From Gammaproteobacteria bacterium (GTDB lineage: Bacteria; Pseudomonadota; Gammaproteobacteria; UBA6429; Thiohalophilaceae), in the NCBI GenBank assembly GCA_013152045.1, contig JAADGZ010000154.1, positions 1 through 5,467 on the forward strand: DNA of 5,467 bases, written 5' to 3'. Below are positions 1 to 5,381 of the stretch, piece after piece. Each line of letters starts with the position of its first letter. The first letter of the stretch is position 1. Made by a program: the position numbers and the translations under genes. Below the pieces are notes generated by a model that was not told the DNA's origin, ran no database searches, and saw only the letters and a program-made list of their open reading frames with translations.

Positions 1-55
1 CTCGCACTTCCGGTGCAGTTATTTCCGCATTGGTGCGCGTTTTCTTGGTCGCGAT
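1..55 (-). CDS. infC: Translation initiation factor IF-3, N-terminal fragment with AUC start (runs off the window)
   Basis: IF-3 binds the 30S subunit, keeps it apart from 50S and rejects wrong start codons and initiator tRNAs. Only 18 codons are present; the rest lies beyond base 1. After the start the peptide reads ATKKTRTNAEITAPEVR, which matches the IF-3 N-terminal pattern (N-x-E-I-x-A-P-E-V-R) seen in gammaproteobacteria. The frame has a stop (the thrS TAA at 59-61) two codons upstream and no ATG, GTG or TTG before the conserved motif. I therefore place the start at ATC (55-53). A GGAGG at 68-64, inside the last codons of thrS, lies 8 nt upstream. The gene follows thrS after 3 nt and is probably cotranscribed with it, as in E. 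coli thrS-infC-rplT. A rare start codon is known for infC and underlies its autoregulation. The identification rests on a short peptide plus gene order; confidence is high for infC and good for AUC. Confidence 0.87.
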   Translation of the reverse strand, partial: MATKKTRTNAEITAPEVR

Positions 56-58
56 ATT

Positions 59-1984
59 TTAACCCTCCAAATGACTACGGCCGCGGCTCGCAATTTCTTC
101 CGTGATTTTCTCGGCGAATGACTCCAATGTCATCCCGCCCAGATCCTCACCGCTTCGCGTGCGCACGGCCACAGTTGAATTTTCAACTTCCCGATCTCCA
201 ACAATTAGGAGATAGGGCATTTTCTGTAACGTGTGTTCGCGGATCTTAAAGCCTACCTTCTCATTTCTCAAGTCAGCAATGGCTCGAATCCCCTGTTTTT
301 GCAGTTTTTCTGCCACACTCTGCACATAATCCGCCTGATTATCGGTAATTCCCATGACCACGACCTGATTTGGCGACAACCAGAGCGGAAAGGCGCCCGC
401 ATAATGTTCGATTAGAATACCGATAAATCGTTCCAGTGAACCCAGAATGGCGCGATGCAGCATTACCGGTATTTGGCGTGAACCATCCTCAGCCACATAC
501 TGGGCGTCCAGCCGTCCCGGCATGTTGAAATCCACCTGAATAGTGCCGCATTGCCAAACCCGGTCCAGACAGTCACGCAGGGAGAATTCAATTTTCGGCC
601 CGTAAAAGGCACCCTCGCCCGGCTGCAGATCCCATTTCAGATCGGTGGCATTGAGCGCGGTGGCCAGCGCCGCCTCGGCCTTGTCCCAAACTTCGTCTGC
701 ACCGACCCGTTTTTCCGGGCGGGTAGACAGTTTGATAATGACATCCTCGAAACCGAAATCCCGATATACCTCGAACAGCAGATCGATAAAGTCTGATACT
801 TCAGCCTGGATCTGATCTTCGGTGCAGAAAATATGCGCATCATCCTGGGTAAAGCCACGCACGCGCATCAGCCCGTGCAGAGTCCCGGACGGCTCATTAC
901 GATGACAGGAGCCGAACTCGGCCATCCGTAACGGCAGGTCACGGTAGCTCTTTAGCCCCTGATTATAAATCTGGATGTGACAGGGACAGTTCATGGGCTT
1001 GACCGCATATTCGCGGTTTTCCGAATGGGTGGTGAACATGTCGTCCTTGAATTTGTCCCAATGGCCGGACTTTTCCCACAACACCCGATCCGCCAGGTTC
1101 GGCGTACGCACCTCGCCATAACCATGCTGTCGCAACAGCTTGCGTATATATTGTTCTATCTCCTGATACAACACCCAGCCGTTGTCGTGCCAGAAGATCA
1201 TGCCTGGCGCTTCTTCCTGACTATGAAACAGATCCAACTGACGTCCCAGCTTGCGGTGATCGCGCTTCTCGGCTTCTTCCAACCGGTGCAAGTAGGCCTT
1301 AAGCGCCTTCTTGTCACCCCAGGCGGTACCGTAAATGCGCTGCAGCATTTCATTATTGGAATCACCGCGCCAGTAGGCACCGGCCAGTTTCATTAACTTG
1401 AAAGCTTTGATTTTACCGGTAGACGGCACATGCGGCCCTCGGCAAAGATCGGTGAAATCGCCCTGTTTATATAAGGAAAGATCCTGATCTTCTGGAATAG
1501 ACTCAATGATCTCGGCCTTGTAGCTTTCACCCTGCTCGCGGAAATAACGCAGCGCCTCATCACGCGACAGCAGGGAACGCTCAATAGGAATATCCTGTTT
1601 CACCAGTTCCTTCATTTTTTTCTCGATAACACCCAGATCCGCTTCGCTAAACGGTTCATCGCGGGCAAAATCGTAATAGAAACCGTTATCCACCACCGGG
1701 CCAATCGTTACCTGGGTATCAGGAAAAAGCTGCTTCACTGCCTGCGCCATTAAATGCGCGGCAGAATGACGAATAATCTCCAGCCCCTCCTCGTCTCGAT
1801 CCGTGATCAGCGAAAGCGAAGCATCTCGGTCGATAATATGACTGGCATCGACCAACTGCCCATCCACTTTACCGGCCAGGGTGGCTCGTGCCAGACCGGC
1901 GCCGATGTCGGCAGCCACCTCCATCACGGTCACGGGGTTATCAAACTGGCGTTTCGAGCCGTCGGGAAGTGTAATGTCAGGCAT
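59..1984 (-). CDS. thrS: Threonine--tRNA ligase (ThrRS), complete
   Basis: A cytoplasmic class II synthetase that charges tRNA-Thr using ATP and clears mischarged Ser-tRNA. At 641 aa it is one residue shorter than the E. coli enzyme. Domains: TGS at about 1-62; editing domain at about 63-225 with the HxxxH pair H73/H77 and C181/H185 in CRGPH; catalytic core at about 243-534; anticodon-binding domain at about 535-641. The zinc ligands are C333 (MNCPCH), H384 (DDAH) and H510 (MLHRAILG). Motif 2 has R362 in FGSCHRNE and motif 3 has R519 in GSLERF. E599 and R608 match the E. coli residues that read the anticodon (E600, R609, from memory). ATG at 1984 is chosen because AAGGTG lies 5 nt upstream and the TGS domain begins at once. 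All key residues are present, so it should be active in both charging and editing. The leader looks like a translational operator, and infC follows immediately. Confidence 0.98.
   Translation of the reverse strand: MPDITLPDGSKRQFDNPVTVMEVAADIGAGLARATLAGKVDGQLVDASHIIDRDASLSLITDRDEEGLEIIRHSAAHLMAQAVKQLFPDTQVTIGPVVDNGFYYDFARDEPFSEADLGVIEKKMKELVKQDIPIERSLLSRDEALRYFREQGESYKAEIIESIPEDQDLSLYKQGDFTDLCRGPHVPSTGKIKAFKLMKLAGAYWRGDSNNEMLQRIYGTAWGDKKALKAYLHRLEEAEKRDHRKLGRQLDLFHSQEEAPGMIFWHDNGWVLYQEIEQYIRKLLRQHGYGEVRTPNLADRVLWEKSGHWDKFKDDMFTTHSENREYAVKPMNCPCHIQIYNQGLKSYRDLPLRMAEFGSCHRNEPSGTLHGLMRVRGFTQDDAHIFCTEDQIQAEVSDFIDLLFEVYRDFGFEDVIIKLSTRPEKRVGADEVWDKAEAALATALNATDLKWDLQPGEGAFYGPKIEFSLRDCLDRVWQCGTIQVDFNMPGRLDAQYVAEDGSRQIPVMLHRAILGSLERFIGILIEHYAGAFPLWLSPNQVVVMGITDNQADYVQSVAEKLQKQGIRAIADLRNEKVGFKIREHTLQKMPYLLIVGDREVENSTVAVRTRSGEDLGGMTLESFAEKITEEIASRGRSHLEG
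64..68 (-). promoter_or_regulatory. infC ribosome binding site, inside the end of thrS
   Basis: GGAGG on the minus strand spans the last Glu-Gly codons of thrS and ends 8 nt before the proposed AUC start of infC. A strong Shine-Dalgarno at normal spacing supports ATC at 55-53 as the start, because no standard start codon is in range. The overlap suggests translational coupling between thrS termination and infC initiation (inference). Confidence 0.7.
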
Positions 1985-1989
1985 ATCAG

Positions 1990-1995
1990 CACCTT
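1990..1995 (-). promoter_or_regulatory. thrS ribosome binding site
   Basis: AAGGTG, within a longer AAAAGGTG, sits 5 nt before the thrS ATG. It begins 11 nt after the anticodon-like hairpin at 2007-2027, so a synthetase bound to that hairpin could block ribosome access, as in E. coli. Confidence 0.75.
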
Positions 1996-2006
1996 TTCAG
2001 CCAGTG

Positions 2007-2027
2007 GTGGTCCCTACCAAAGACCAC
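2007..2027 (-). promoter_or_regulatory. thrS translational operator hairpin mimicking the tRNA-Thr(GGU) anticodon arm (domain 2-like)
   Basis: On the thrS mRNA this folds as GUGGUC(U)/(G)GACCAC: six Watson-Crick pairs plus a closing U-G, around a 7-nt loop UUGGUAG. Numbered as an anticodon loop, this gives U32 U33 G34 G35 U36 A37 G38. It therefore has the invariant U33, the threonine anticodon GGU and a purine after it. The triplet lies at -34 to -32 from the AUG, close to the CGU of the E. coli operator domain 2 (position from memory). In E. coli, ThrRS binds this arm and represses thrS translation. Stem, loop size, register and position are seen directly; the function is inferred. Confidence 0.72.
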
Positions 2028-2053
2028 ATGAGGCGTCATTATTTTTGGATTAG

Positions 2054-2076
2054 GTAGGGGCTGGTAAACCCCCTAC
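2054..2076 (-). promoter_or_regulatory. Upstream leader hairpin of thrS, possible operator domain 4
   Basis: On the thrS mRNA, GUAGGGG pairs perfectly with CCCCUAC around a 9-nt loop GUUUACCAG. It is followed by a 26-nt A-rich, apparently unpaired linker (2053-2028) and then the anticodon-like hairpin. In E. coli the operator has two stem-loops (domains 2 and 4) joined by a single-stranded domain 3 used by the 30S subunit, and this spacing resembles that plan. Against it, the loop has no threonine anticodon in the right register on the sense strand. No U-tract follows, so a terminator is unlikely. Confidence 0.45.
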
Positions 2077-2117
2077 AGTATTAACGGGTGTTAAATCTGG
2101 ATTCTGCCGCCGAACAA

Positions 2118-2140
2118 TGATTATATATAATATATAATCA
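2118..2140. repeat. Perfect AT-rich palindrome (11-bp arms, 1-bp centre) over the thrS promoter
   Basis: The left arm TGATTATATAT and right arm ATATATAATCA are exact inverted repeats around a single central A. The element overlaps the best -10 box for thrS. It could be an operator for a dimeric repressor or an easily melted or cruciform site. Both outer ends carry TGAT/ATCA, giving the symmetry more information than plain AT richness. No protein can be assigned from the sequence. Confidence 0.5.
2120..2125 (-). promoter_or_regulatory. Candidate -10 box of the thrS promoter
   Basis: A perfect TATAAT on the minus strand predicts transcription starting near 2113 and a leader of about 129 nt that contains both thrS hairpins. 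The -35 region is poor: TTTAAG at 19-bp spacing or TTGTTG at only 13 bp. Because the hexamer lies in a palindrome, TATAAT also reads on the plus strand. The assignment is plausible, not firm. Confidence 0.42.
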
Positions 2141-2278
2141 ACAACTTAAAGCAGCTTTCGGCGACAGGCGCACTTTACAGGAACCAGCTTTATCCGTAAA
2201 GCCAGATGCTAGTGGGATCTCTTCCTTGGGGTGAAAGTTTTGTAACTGCTTATCGAACACATAGCTGCTATCACTACT

Positions 2279-2325
2279 GTCCCGTTAACCCCCTTTCCCC
2301 ATCGGGGAGAGGGGGTTAACGGGAT
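2279..2325. terminator. Long near-perfect hairpin after the YflT-like gene (terminator or palindromic repeat)
   Basis: The core at 2281-2323 pairs over 20 positions with one G-U and a 3-nt loop (ATC). Another A-T pair and a wobble extend it to 2279-2325. The arms carry GTTAAC plus a C-run/G-run block (CCCCC..CCCC / GGGG..GGGGG). It starts 3 nt past the stop codon of the 2329-2841 gene, as expected for its terminator. On that strand, however, no T-tract follows; the only T-rich tail (TCTTTT) is on the plus side, where no gene is upstream. It may end transcription inefficiently, stabilise the mRNA 3' end, or be a dispersed palindromic repeat. Confidence 0.5.
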
Positions 2326-2328
2326 CTT

Positions 2329-2841
2329 TTAGGCACGATGCACAGCCACCTGCTGCGTTTCGCTATGCAGGATTTCAAAAGCCTGTTCAACATCATCACG
2401 CGGCCCATGAACGATCAATAAAAACTGCTCGGCCTTAACCGCCTGTTCATACTGCTGAATGCTATTTCTGGGGATGCCCATATTATAAAGCGCGGCCCCG
2501 AACACAGTGAAGCCGCCACCGACCGCAACACCATCAAGACCGCGTACCAGCAAAGCAACCATGGAGCCAAACACGGTCAATGGCCCAAAGTCAGGCAACC
2601 AGAAAAAGGCCGCCCCCGACAACAGATCCAGCACGCCACTCCAGAAATCATCCTCATGTCCCCAGTAACCCATACGCTCACCAATATTATAAAAACCAAT
2701 TGGATGCGCTTCACCATGATAGCCCCGGCCAACAACCGATAGTTTTTTTAGATCGACATGCGCCTTGCGCAGATCGCCAAGCGCCCGTTCCGTAGCCTGC
2801 CAGGTTAAGTAAATAGAAACACAACTGTTCTTTTTGTTCAT
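2329..2841 (-). CDS. Small glycine-rich hydrophobic protein, YflT/general-stress-17M-like N-terminal region
   Basis: A 170-aa protein of unknown function. Counting from the ATG at 2841, residues about 6-36 look like the alpha/beta start of YflT/general stress 17M proteins (CVSIYLTWQATERAL...VDLKKLSVVGRGY). A charged, aromatic stretch follows (FYNIGERMGYWGHEDDFW, about 51-68). Next come about 55 hydrophobic Gly/Ala/Phe-rich residues (about 69-122) that could form two membrane or glycine-zipper segments. The C-terminal part (about 128-160) resembles a second alpha/beta unit (QYEQAVKAEQFLLIVHG). The frame is open up to a GTG at 2937, adding 32 residues, but that extension crosses likely promoter DNA and does not look like family sequence, so I prefer the ATG. 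No clear Shine-Dalgarno precedes either start. It lies 163 nt downstream of the Crp/Fnr-type gene on the same strand. A stress-linked membrane-associated role is a family-level guess. Confidence 0.72.
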   Translation of the reverse strand: MNKKNSCVSIYLTWQATERALGDLRKAHVDLKKLSVVGRGYHGEAHPIGFYNIGERMGYWGHEDDFWSGVLDLLSGAAFFWLPDFGPLTVFGSMVALLVRGLDGVAVGGGFTVFGAALYNMGIPRNSIQQYEQAVKAEQFLLIVHGPRDDVEQAFEILHSETQQVAVHRA

Positions 2842-2909
2842 CGCATTGTTCGCAATAATCACCACTCTGCCCGGACGATGCCTCAATTTCAGCAATGAAA
2901 GATTAGCGT

Positions 2910-2948
2910 GGTATATAAGCGAAGATATTACTATCACCCAGGTGACAG
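2910..2948 (-). promoter_or_regulatory. Possible promoter and dyad operator of the YflT-like gene
   Basis: Minus-strand -10-like hexamers overlap at 2910-2918 (TTATAT/TATATA/TATACC), with a -35-like GTGATA at 2937-2932 and a spacer of about 16 bp. Over the -35 lies a dyad, TCACC-CA-GGTGA (2934-2945), extended by CT/AG at 2931-2932 and 2947-2948 with one mismatch. If used, transcription starts near 2903, inside the alternative GTG-started frame, which supports ATG 2841. The boxes are weak. Confidence 0.3.
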
Positions 2949-3004
2949 ACAGAAAAGTCTATCAACGCCAGACGATGAACCTGTGCGGCAGGCTTTAATC
3001 CTAT

Positions 3005-3760
3005 TCAGGAGGCCTTGTCTTTTTGCTCTATTCGCGGCATCGCCTCACTTGCATACTGTTGCAGGATCTCCAGATCATCAACCTCGGTATGAAACTTATG
3101 CTTGTGCAAAACACCGTGCTTACGCCAGTATTGAAGATGCCGGTTAACCACCTGGCGCACCGAACCCACCATGCGCGCCAAAGCATCGTCGTGCAGGTCG
3201 TTAATCAACTTCAAATGCCCCACCCGGCCATCAGCCGACTGAGGATGATGCGGTACAATGTGGCGCAAGATCAGACGAGCCAGGCGCGTCATGGTATCGT
3301 AGAGTGCGAGATCGGTAGCTAGATCTTCCATTTGCCGCATCTGCTTGCCCAGGTAGGGCAGGAAATTACGATTGAATTCGTGATGGCGTTCGATCCAGGC
3401 GCGCGCATCCGGTATCGGCACAGAAATCAGCGCAACATCATCCACCGCTACCGGCGTCACTTCATGCTGCTGACTGTATAACAGCGTCGCCATATCAATA
3501 CCGTCACCCGGACCGAGTAAAAACAGAGTGATGCTTCTGCCTGTTTCCGGGTTGATTCGCATGACCTCAATACGGCCTTCGATCAACAGATAAAAACGCT
3601 CCTGAAAAATAACCGAATCCAGCTGTAACCCTCGACGCCAGGTATCGCGCCGAAACAACGACAACATGTCATCGAGCAACTCATCCGCCAGCCCTGAAAA
3701 CAAGGGTGACTGGATTAATATATGTTTACAGTGACTAAAATAGACAGGATCCCGCTTCAT
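3005..3760 (-). CDS. Crp/Fnr-family transcriptional regulator, atypical effector domain
   Basis: A 251-aa DNA-binding regulator. Residues about 14-120 form a cyclic-nucleotide-binding-type beta-barrel (QSPLFSGLADELLDDML; RFYLLIEGRIEVMRI; LFLLGPGDGIDMATLL). A long dimer helix follows (about 124-158), then a Crp-type winged helix-turn-helix (about 185-222: DDALARMVGSVRQVVNRHL, YWRKHGVL). In the recognition helix R202, Q203, N206 and R207 sit where CRP has R180, E181, G184 and R185. The phosphate-binding cassette of CRP (Gly-Glu then Arg-Ser) is not preserved: after G87 come I88 and D89, and the Arg position is Glu/Val. cAMP binding is therefore unlikely. With a single Cys (C11) it cannot hold an FNR-type 4Fe-4S cluster. 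The effector is unknown. ATG at 3760 has GGGAG 9 nt upstream. It is divergent from an amino acid permease and shares with it a region holding a family-type operator, so autoregulation and control of the permease are likely inferences. Confidence 0.9.
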   Translation of the reverse strand: MKRDPVYFSHCKHILIQSPLFSGLADELLDDMLSLFRRDTWRRGLQLDSVIFQERFYLLIEGRIEVMRINPETGRSITLFLLGPGDGIDMATLLYSQQHEVTPVAVDDVALISVPIPDARAWIERHHEFNRNFLPYLGKQMRQMEDLATDLALYDTMTRLARLILRHIVPHHPQSADGRVGHLKLINDLHDDALARMVGSVRQVVNRHLQYWRKHGVLHKHKFHTEVDDLEILQQYASEAMPRIEQKDKAS

Positions 3761-3888
3761 TCAACCGTTCTCCCTGGGTATTTGTACAACAGATGAAAAC
3801 TGATGCTCGAAAGCTACCAAAAATCGAATCAGCAGAAGTACTCGATAGAGCAGGAACACGCTAACAAATTAGCCCAATAAATGAAACG

Positions 3889-3894
3889 TGTATA
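3889..3894 (-). promoter_or_regulatory. Candidate -10 box of the Crp/Fnr-type gene
   Basis: TATACA on the minus strand places the start near 3882 and leaves a leader of about 122 nt before the ATG at 3760. No good -35 is present at 17 bp; the dyad at 3914-3933 occupies that place, as expected for an activator-dependent class II promoter. The hexamer matches 4 of 6 consensus bases, so it is only a candidate. Confidence 0.42.
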
Positions 3895-3913
3895 TTTCTG
3901 ACCGCCGACCAAT

Positions 3914-3933
3914 ACATTGAGTCATATCAATGT
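3914..3933. promoter_or_regulatory. Crp/Fnr-type operator between the regulator and the permease
   Basis: ACATTGA-GTCATA-TCAATGT is a perfect inverted repeat with 7-bp arms and a 6-bp spacer. It fits the Fnr/Dnr consensus TTGAT-N4-ATCAA in 9 of 10 defined bases and has Crp-family half-site spacing. Its centre (3923.5) lies exactly 41.5 bp upstream of the start predicted from the minus-strand TATACA box, the class II activator position. Toward the permease, a TAAAAT (3974-3979) would place it near -62.5, close to a class I position, while the other candidate start (about 4026) puts it near -102. The neighbouring regulator is the obvious binder, but an Fnr or Dnr encoded elsewhere could also use it. 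Confidence 0.65.
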
Positions 3934-3990
3934 CCAGCTATTTAAAGACCGACACACCGGCAACCCACTTGCTTAAAATCCACGCTCATT

Positions 3991-4019
3991 TTGGTACAGA
4001 TTAAGAGTCCGGCTATGCT
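3991..4019 (+). promoter_or_regulatory. Candidate promoter of the permease gene
   Basis: TTGGTA (3991-3996) and TATGCT (4014-4019) are 17 bp apart, each matching 4 of 6 sigma-70 consensus bases. The predicted start is near 4026, leaving a leader of about 22 nt before ATG 4048. An alternative -10 is TAAAAT at 3974-3979, which lacks a good -35. Confidence 0.3.
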
Positions 4020-4047
4020 AAGGTATTAATCGACAACCAACCTTGGC

Positions 4048-5379
4048 ATGAATGTAATTAACCGATCGGCAATGAAAAATAACCATTCAGTCGTAAATAA
4101 TGAAAAGCTCACGCGCAAGGAAGTTATTGCTATGGGCATTGGCGGCATGGTCGGCGGCGGTATTTTTTCAGTACTGGGTCTGGCCATTGCTCAGGCTGGA
4201 CACGCCGCACCGTTTGCCTTTGCCCTGGGTGGTTGCATCGCTCTCCTGACCGGGCTTTCCTATGCACGCCTGGGGCTTGTGTTCCAGTCCAGCGGCGGCA
4301 GTTTTACTTTTCTGGAACATGCCTTTTCCAGCCCTAATATCGCCGCTATGGGCGGCTGGTTATTACTGGTCGGCTATGTCAGCACGATGGCTCTGTACGC
4401 CTACACCTTTGGCGTCTATGGCAGCGCCATGCTGGGTGGCGACGGTTCCAATATTGTCATGCAGCACCTGCTGGAATCGTTGATCCTGCTCACCTTTCTC
4501 GGAGTCAACCTTTACGGCATCAAGGCCAGCGGCAACAGCGAACTGTTAATCGTCACCGTTAAAATGATCATCCTGTTCCTATTCGCAGTGATCGGCCTGT
4601 TTTATGTCAAAGCTGATCACCTGCTGCCGGTATTTAACCAAGGATATGGCGGCGTGATCATGGGCGCCGCACTGATCTTCGTCGCCTATGAAGGTTTTGA
4701 ACTGATTCCCAATGCCATTAATGAAATGGAAAACCCGCAACGCAATCTAAAACCGGCCATCGTCTGGTCTATCCTGATTACGATTACGGTCTATGTGCTG
4801 GTTTCTCTTGTCGCGGTTGGCAATTTACTGCCAAAAGAAATCATCCAGTATAAAGAATACGCCCTGGCAGTGGCAGCCAAACCCTTTTTGGGACAGGCTG
4901 GCTTTCTTTTAATCGGTCTGGCCGCATTGTTTTCCACCGCCTCAGCGATCAATGCCACACTGTTCGGCACCGCCCGCCTCGGCATGGTCATGGCCAAGGA
5001 TAAAGCCTTGCCTCCTGCTTTCGGTTTCAGGAGAAAACAAAACAACATCCCCTGGGTCAGCCTGGTTATCATAACCGCGGTGACGATTGTCTTCGTCAAC
5101 CTCAGCAATCTGACCATCATCTCATCCTTTGCCAGTTCCACTTTTTTACTACTCTTTGCCTTAATCAACCTGTCCGCCTGTCGCCTGCATCAGAAAATCG
5201 GTGGCAAGATCTGGCTGCCCATGAGCGGCCTGCTGCTCTCACTGATTTCCTGGGCAGTGCTGGTGTTTTACCTCTGGCAAACCAATCCTCACGGCCTGTA
5301 CTGGATCGGCATTATTTATTTAACCGTTATCACCGCCGAGCTGGTTTTCAGCCAGCGCTGCCTGTTTCGAAAAAATTGA
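4048..5379 (+). CDS. APC-superfamily amino acid permease, 12 predicted membrane helices
   Basis: A 443-aa inner-membrane secondary transporter, probably for amino acids or polyamines. After a polar N-terminus of about 24 residues, hydrophobic segments lie at about 25-50, 54-79, 98-128, 140-158, 164-187, 202-221, 236-261, 280-308, 334-357, 359-379, 388-410 and 415-435. Helix 1 carries the broken-helix substrate motif GIGGMVGGGIF (30-40). Helix 6 carries FVAYEGFELIPNAINEMENP and then QRNLKPAI, a hallmark of APC permeases related to archaeal ApcT. Helix 8 has SAINATLFGTARL. Length and motif order are complete. Substrate and coupling ion cannot be told. The start is uncertain: ATG 4048 and ATG 4072 are both possible and neither has a clear Shine-Dalgarno (an AAGGT at 4020-4024 is too far away). 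An in-frame TAA at 4027 limits further extension. It is divergent from the Crp/Fnr-type gene, whose operator lies in the shared 287-bp region. A REP-like palindrome follows the stop codon. Confidence 0.92.
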   Translation: MNVINRSAMKNNHSVVNNEKLTRKEVIAMGIGGMVGGGIFSVLGLAIAQAGHAAPFAFALGGCIALLTGLSYARLGLVFQSSGGSFTFLEHAFSSPNIAAMGGWLLLVGYVSTMALYAYTFGVYGSAMLGGDGSNIVMQHLLESLILLTFLGVNLYGIKASGNSELLIVTVKMIILFLFAVIGLFYVKADHLLPVFNQGYGGVIMGAALIFVAYEGFELIPNAINEMENPQRNLKPAIVWSILITITVYVLVSLVAVGNLLPKEIIQYKEYALAVAAKPFLGQAGFLLIGLAALFSTASAINATLFGTARLGMVMAKDKALPPAFGFRRKQNNIPWVSLVIITAVTIVFVNLSNLTIISSFASSTFLLLFALINLSACRLHQKIGGKIWLPMSGLLLSLISWAVLVFYLWQTNPHGLYWIGIIYLTVITAELVFSQRCLFRKN

Positions 5380-5381
5380 TT

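Larger units (their letters stand above)
1985..2328. other. Intergenic region between the YflT-like gene and thrS
   Basis: This 344-bp stretch has no convincing gene. From the thrS side it holds the thrS leader with two hairpins (1985-2113), the AT-rich palindrome and -10 box (2118-2140), a mostly featureless part (2141-2278) and the long hairpin (2279-2325). Within the featureless part there is only a small stem-loop, GCTTTA/TAAAGC around TCCG at 2187-2202. No tRNA-like fold was seen. Confidence 0.6.

Noticed and set aside
977..1396. 139-codon open frame on the plus strand opposite thrS
   Set aside because: It lies wholly antisense to the conserved catalytic part of thrS, has no recognisable domain, and its product looks like a translated complement.
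2054..2076. Plus-strand reading of the hairpin loop contains CTGGTAA, identical to a tRNA-Thr(GGU) anticodon loop
   Set aside because: It is on the strand opposite to the thrS mRNA and in a 9-nt loop, so it cannot serve as the thrS operator; treated as coincidence.
2187..2202. Small stem-loop GCTTTA/TAAAGC with loop TCCG
   Set aside because: Six AT-rich pairs without a T-tract or a gene end; expected by chance and upstream of the likely thrS start.
2206..2319. 37-codon plus-strand frame starting MLVGSLPWGE
   Set aside because: It has no ribosome binding site, ends by translating the arm of the 2279-2325 hairpin, and lacks any gene context on that strand.
2842..2937. 32-residue N-terminal extension of the YflT-like protein from GTG 2937
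   Set aside because: There is no Shine-Dalgarno before the GTG, the stretch overlaps probable promoter DNA, and the family-like sequence begins right after ATG 2841.
2950..3004. Possible terminator after the Crp/Fnr-type gene (CCTG/CAGG stem near 2979-2991)
   Set aside because: The stem is only about six pairs including a wobble and no T-tract follows on the minus strand.
4791..5168. 125-codon open frame on the minus strand opposite the permease
   Set aside because: It lies entirely opposite membrane-helix codons of a clear APC permease; Lys/Ala/Thr-rich antisense frames are expected there.
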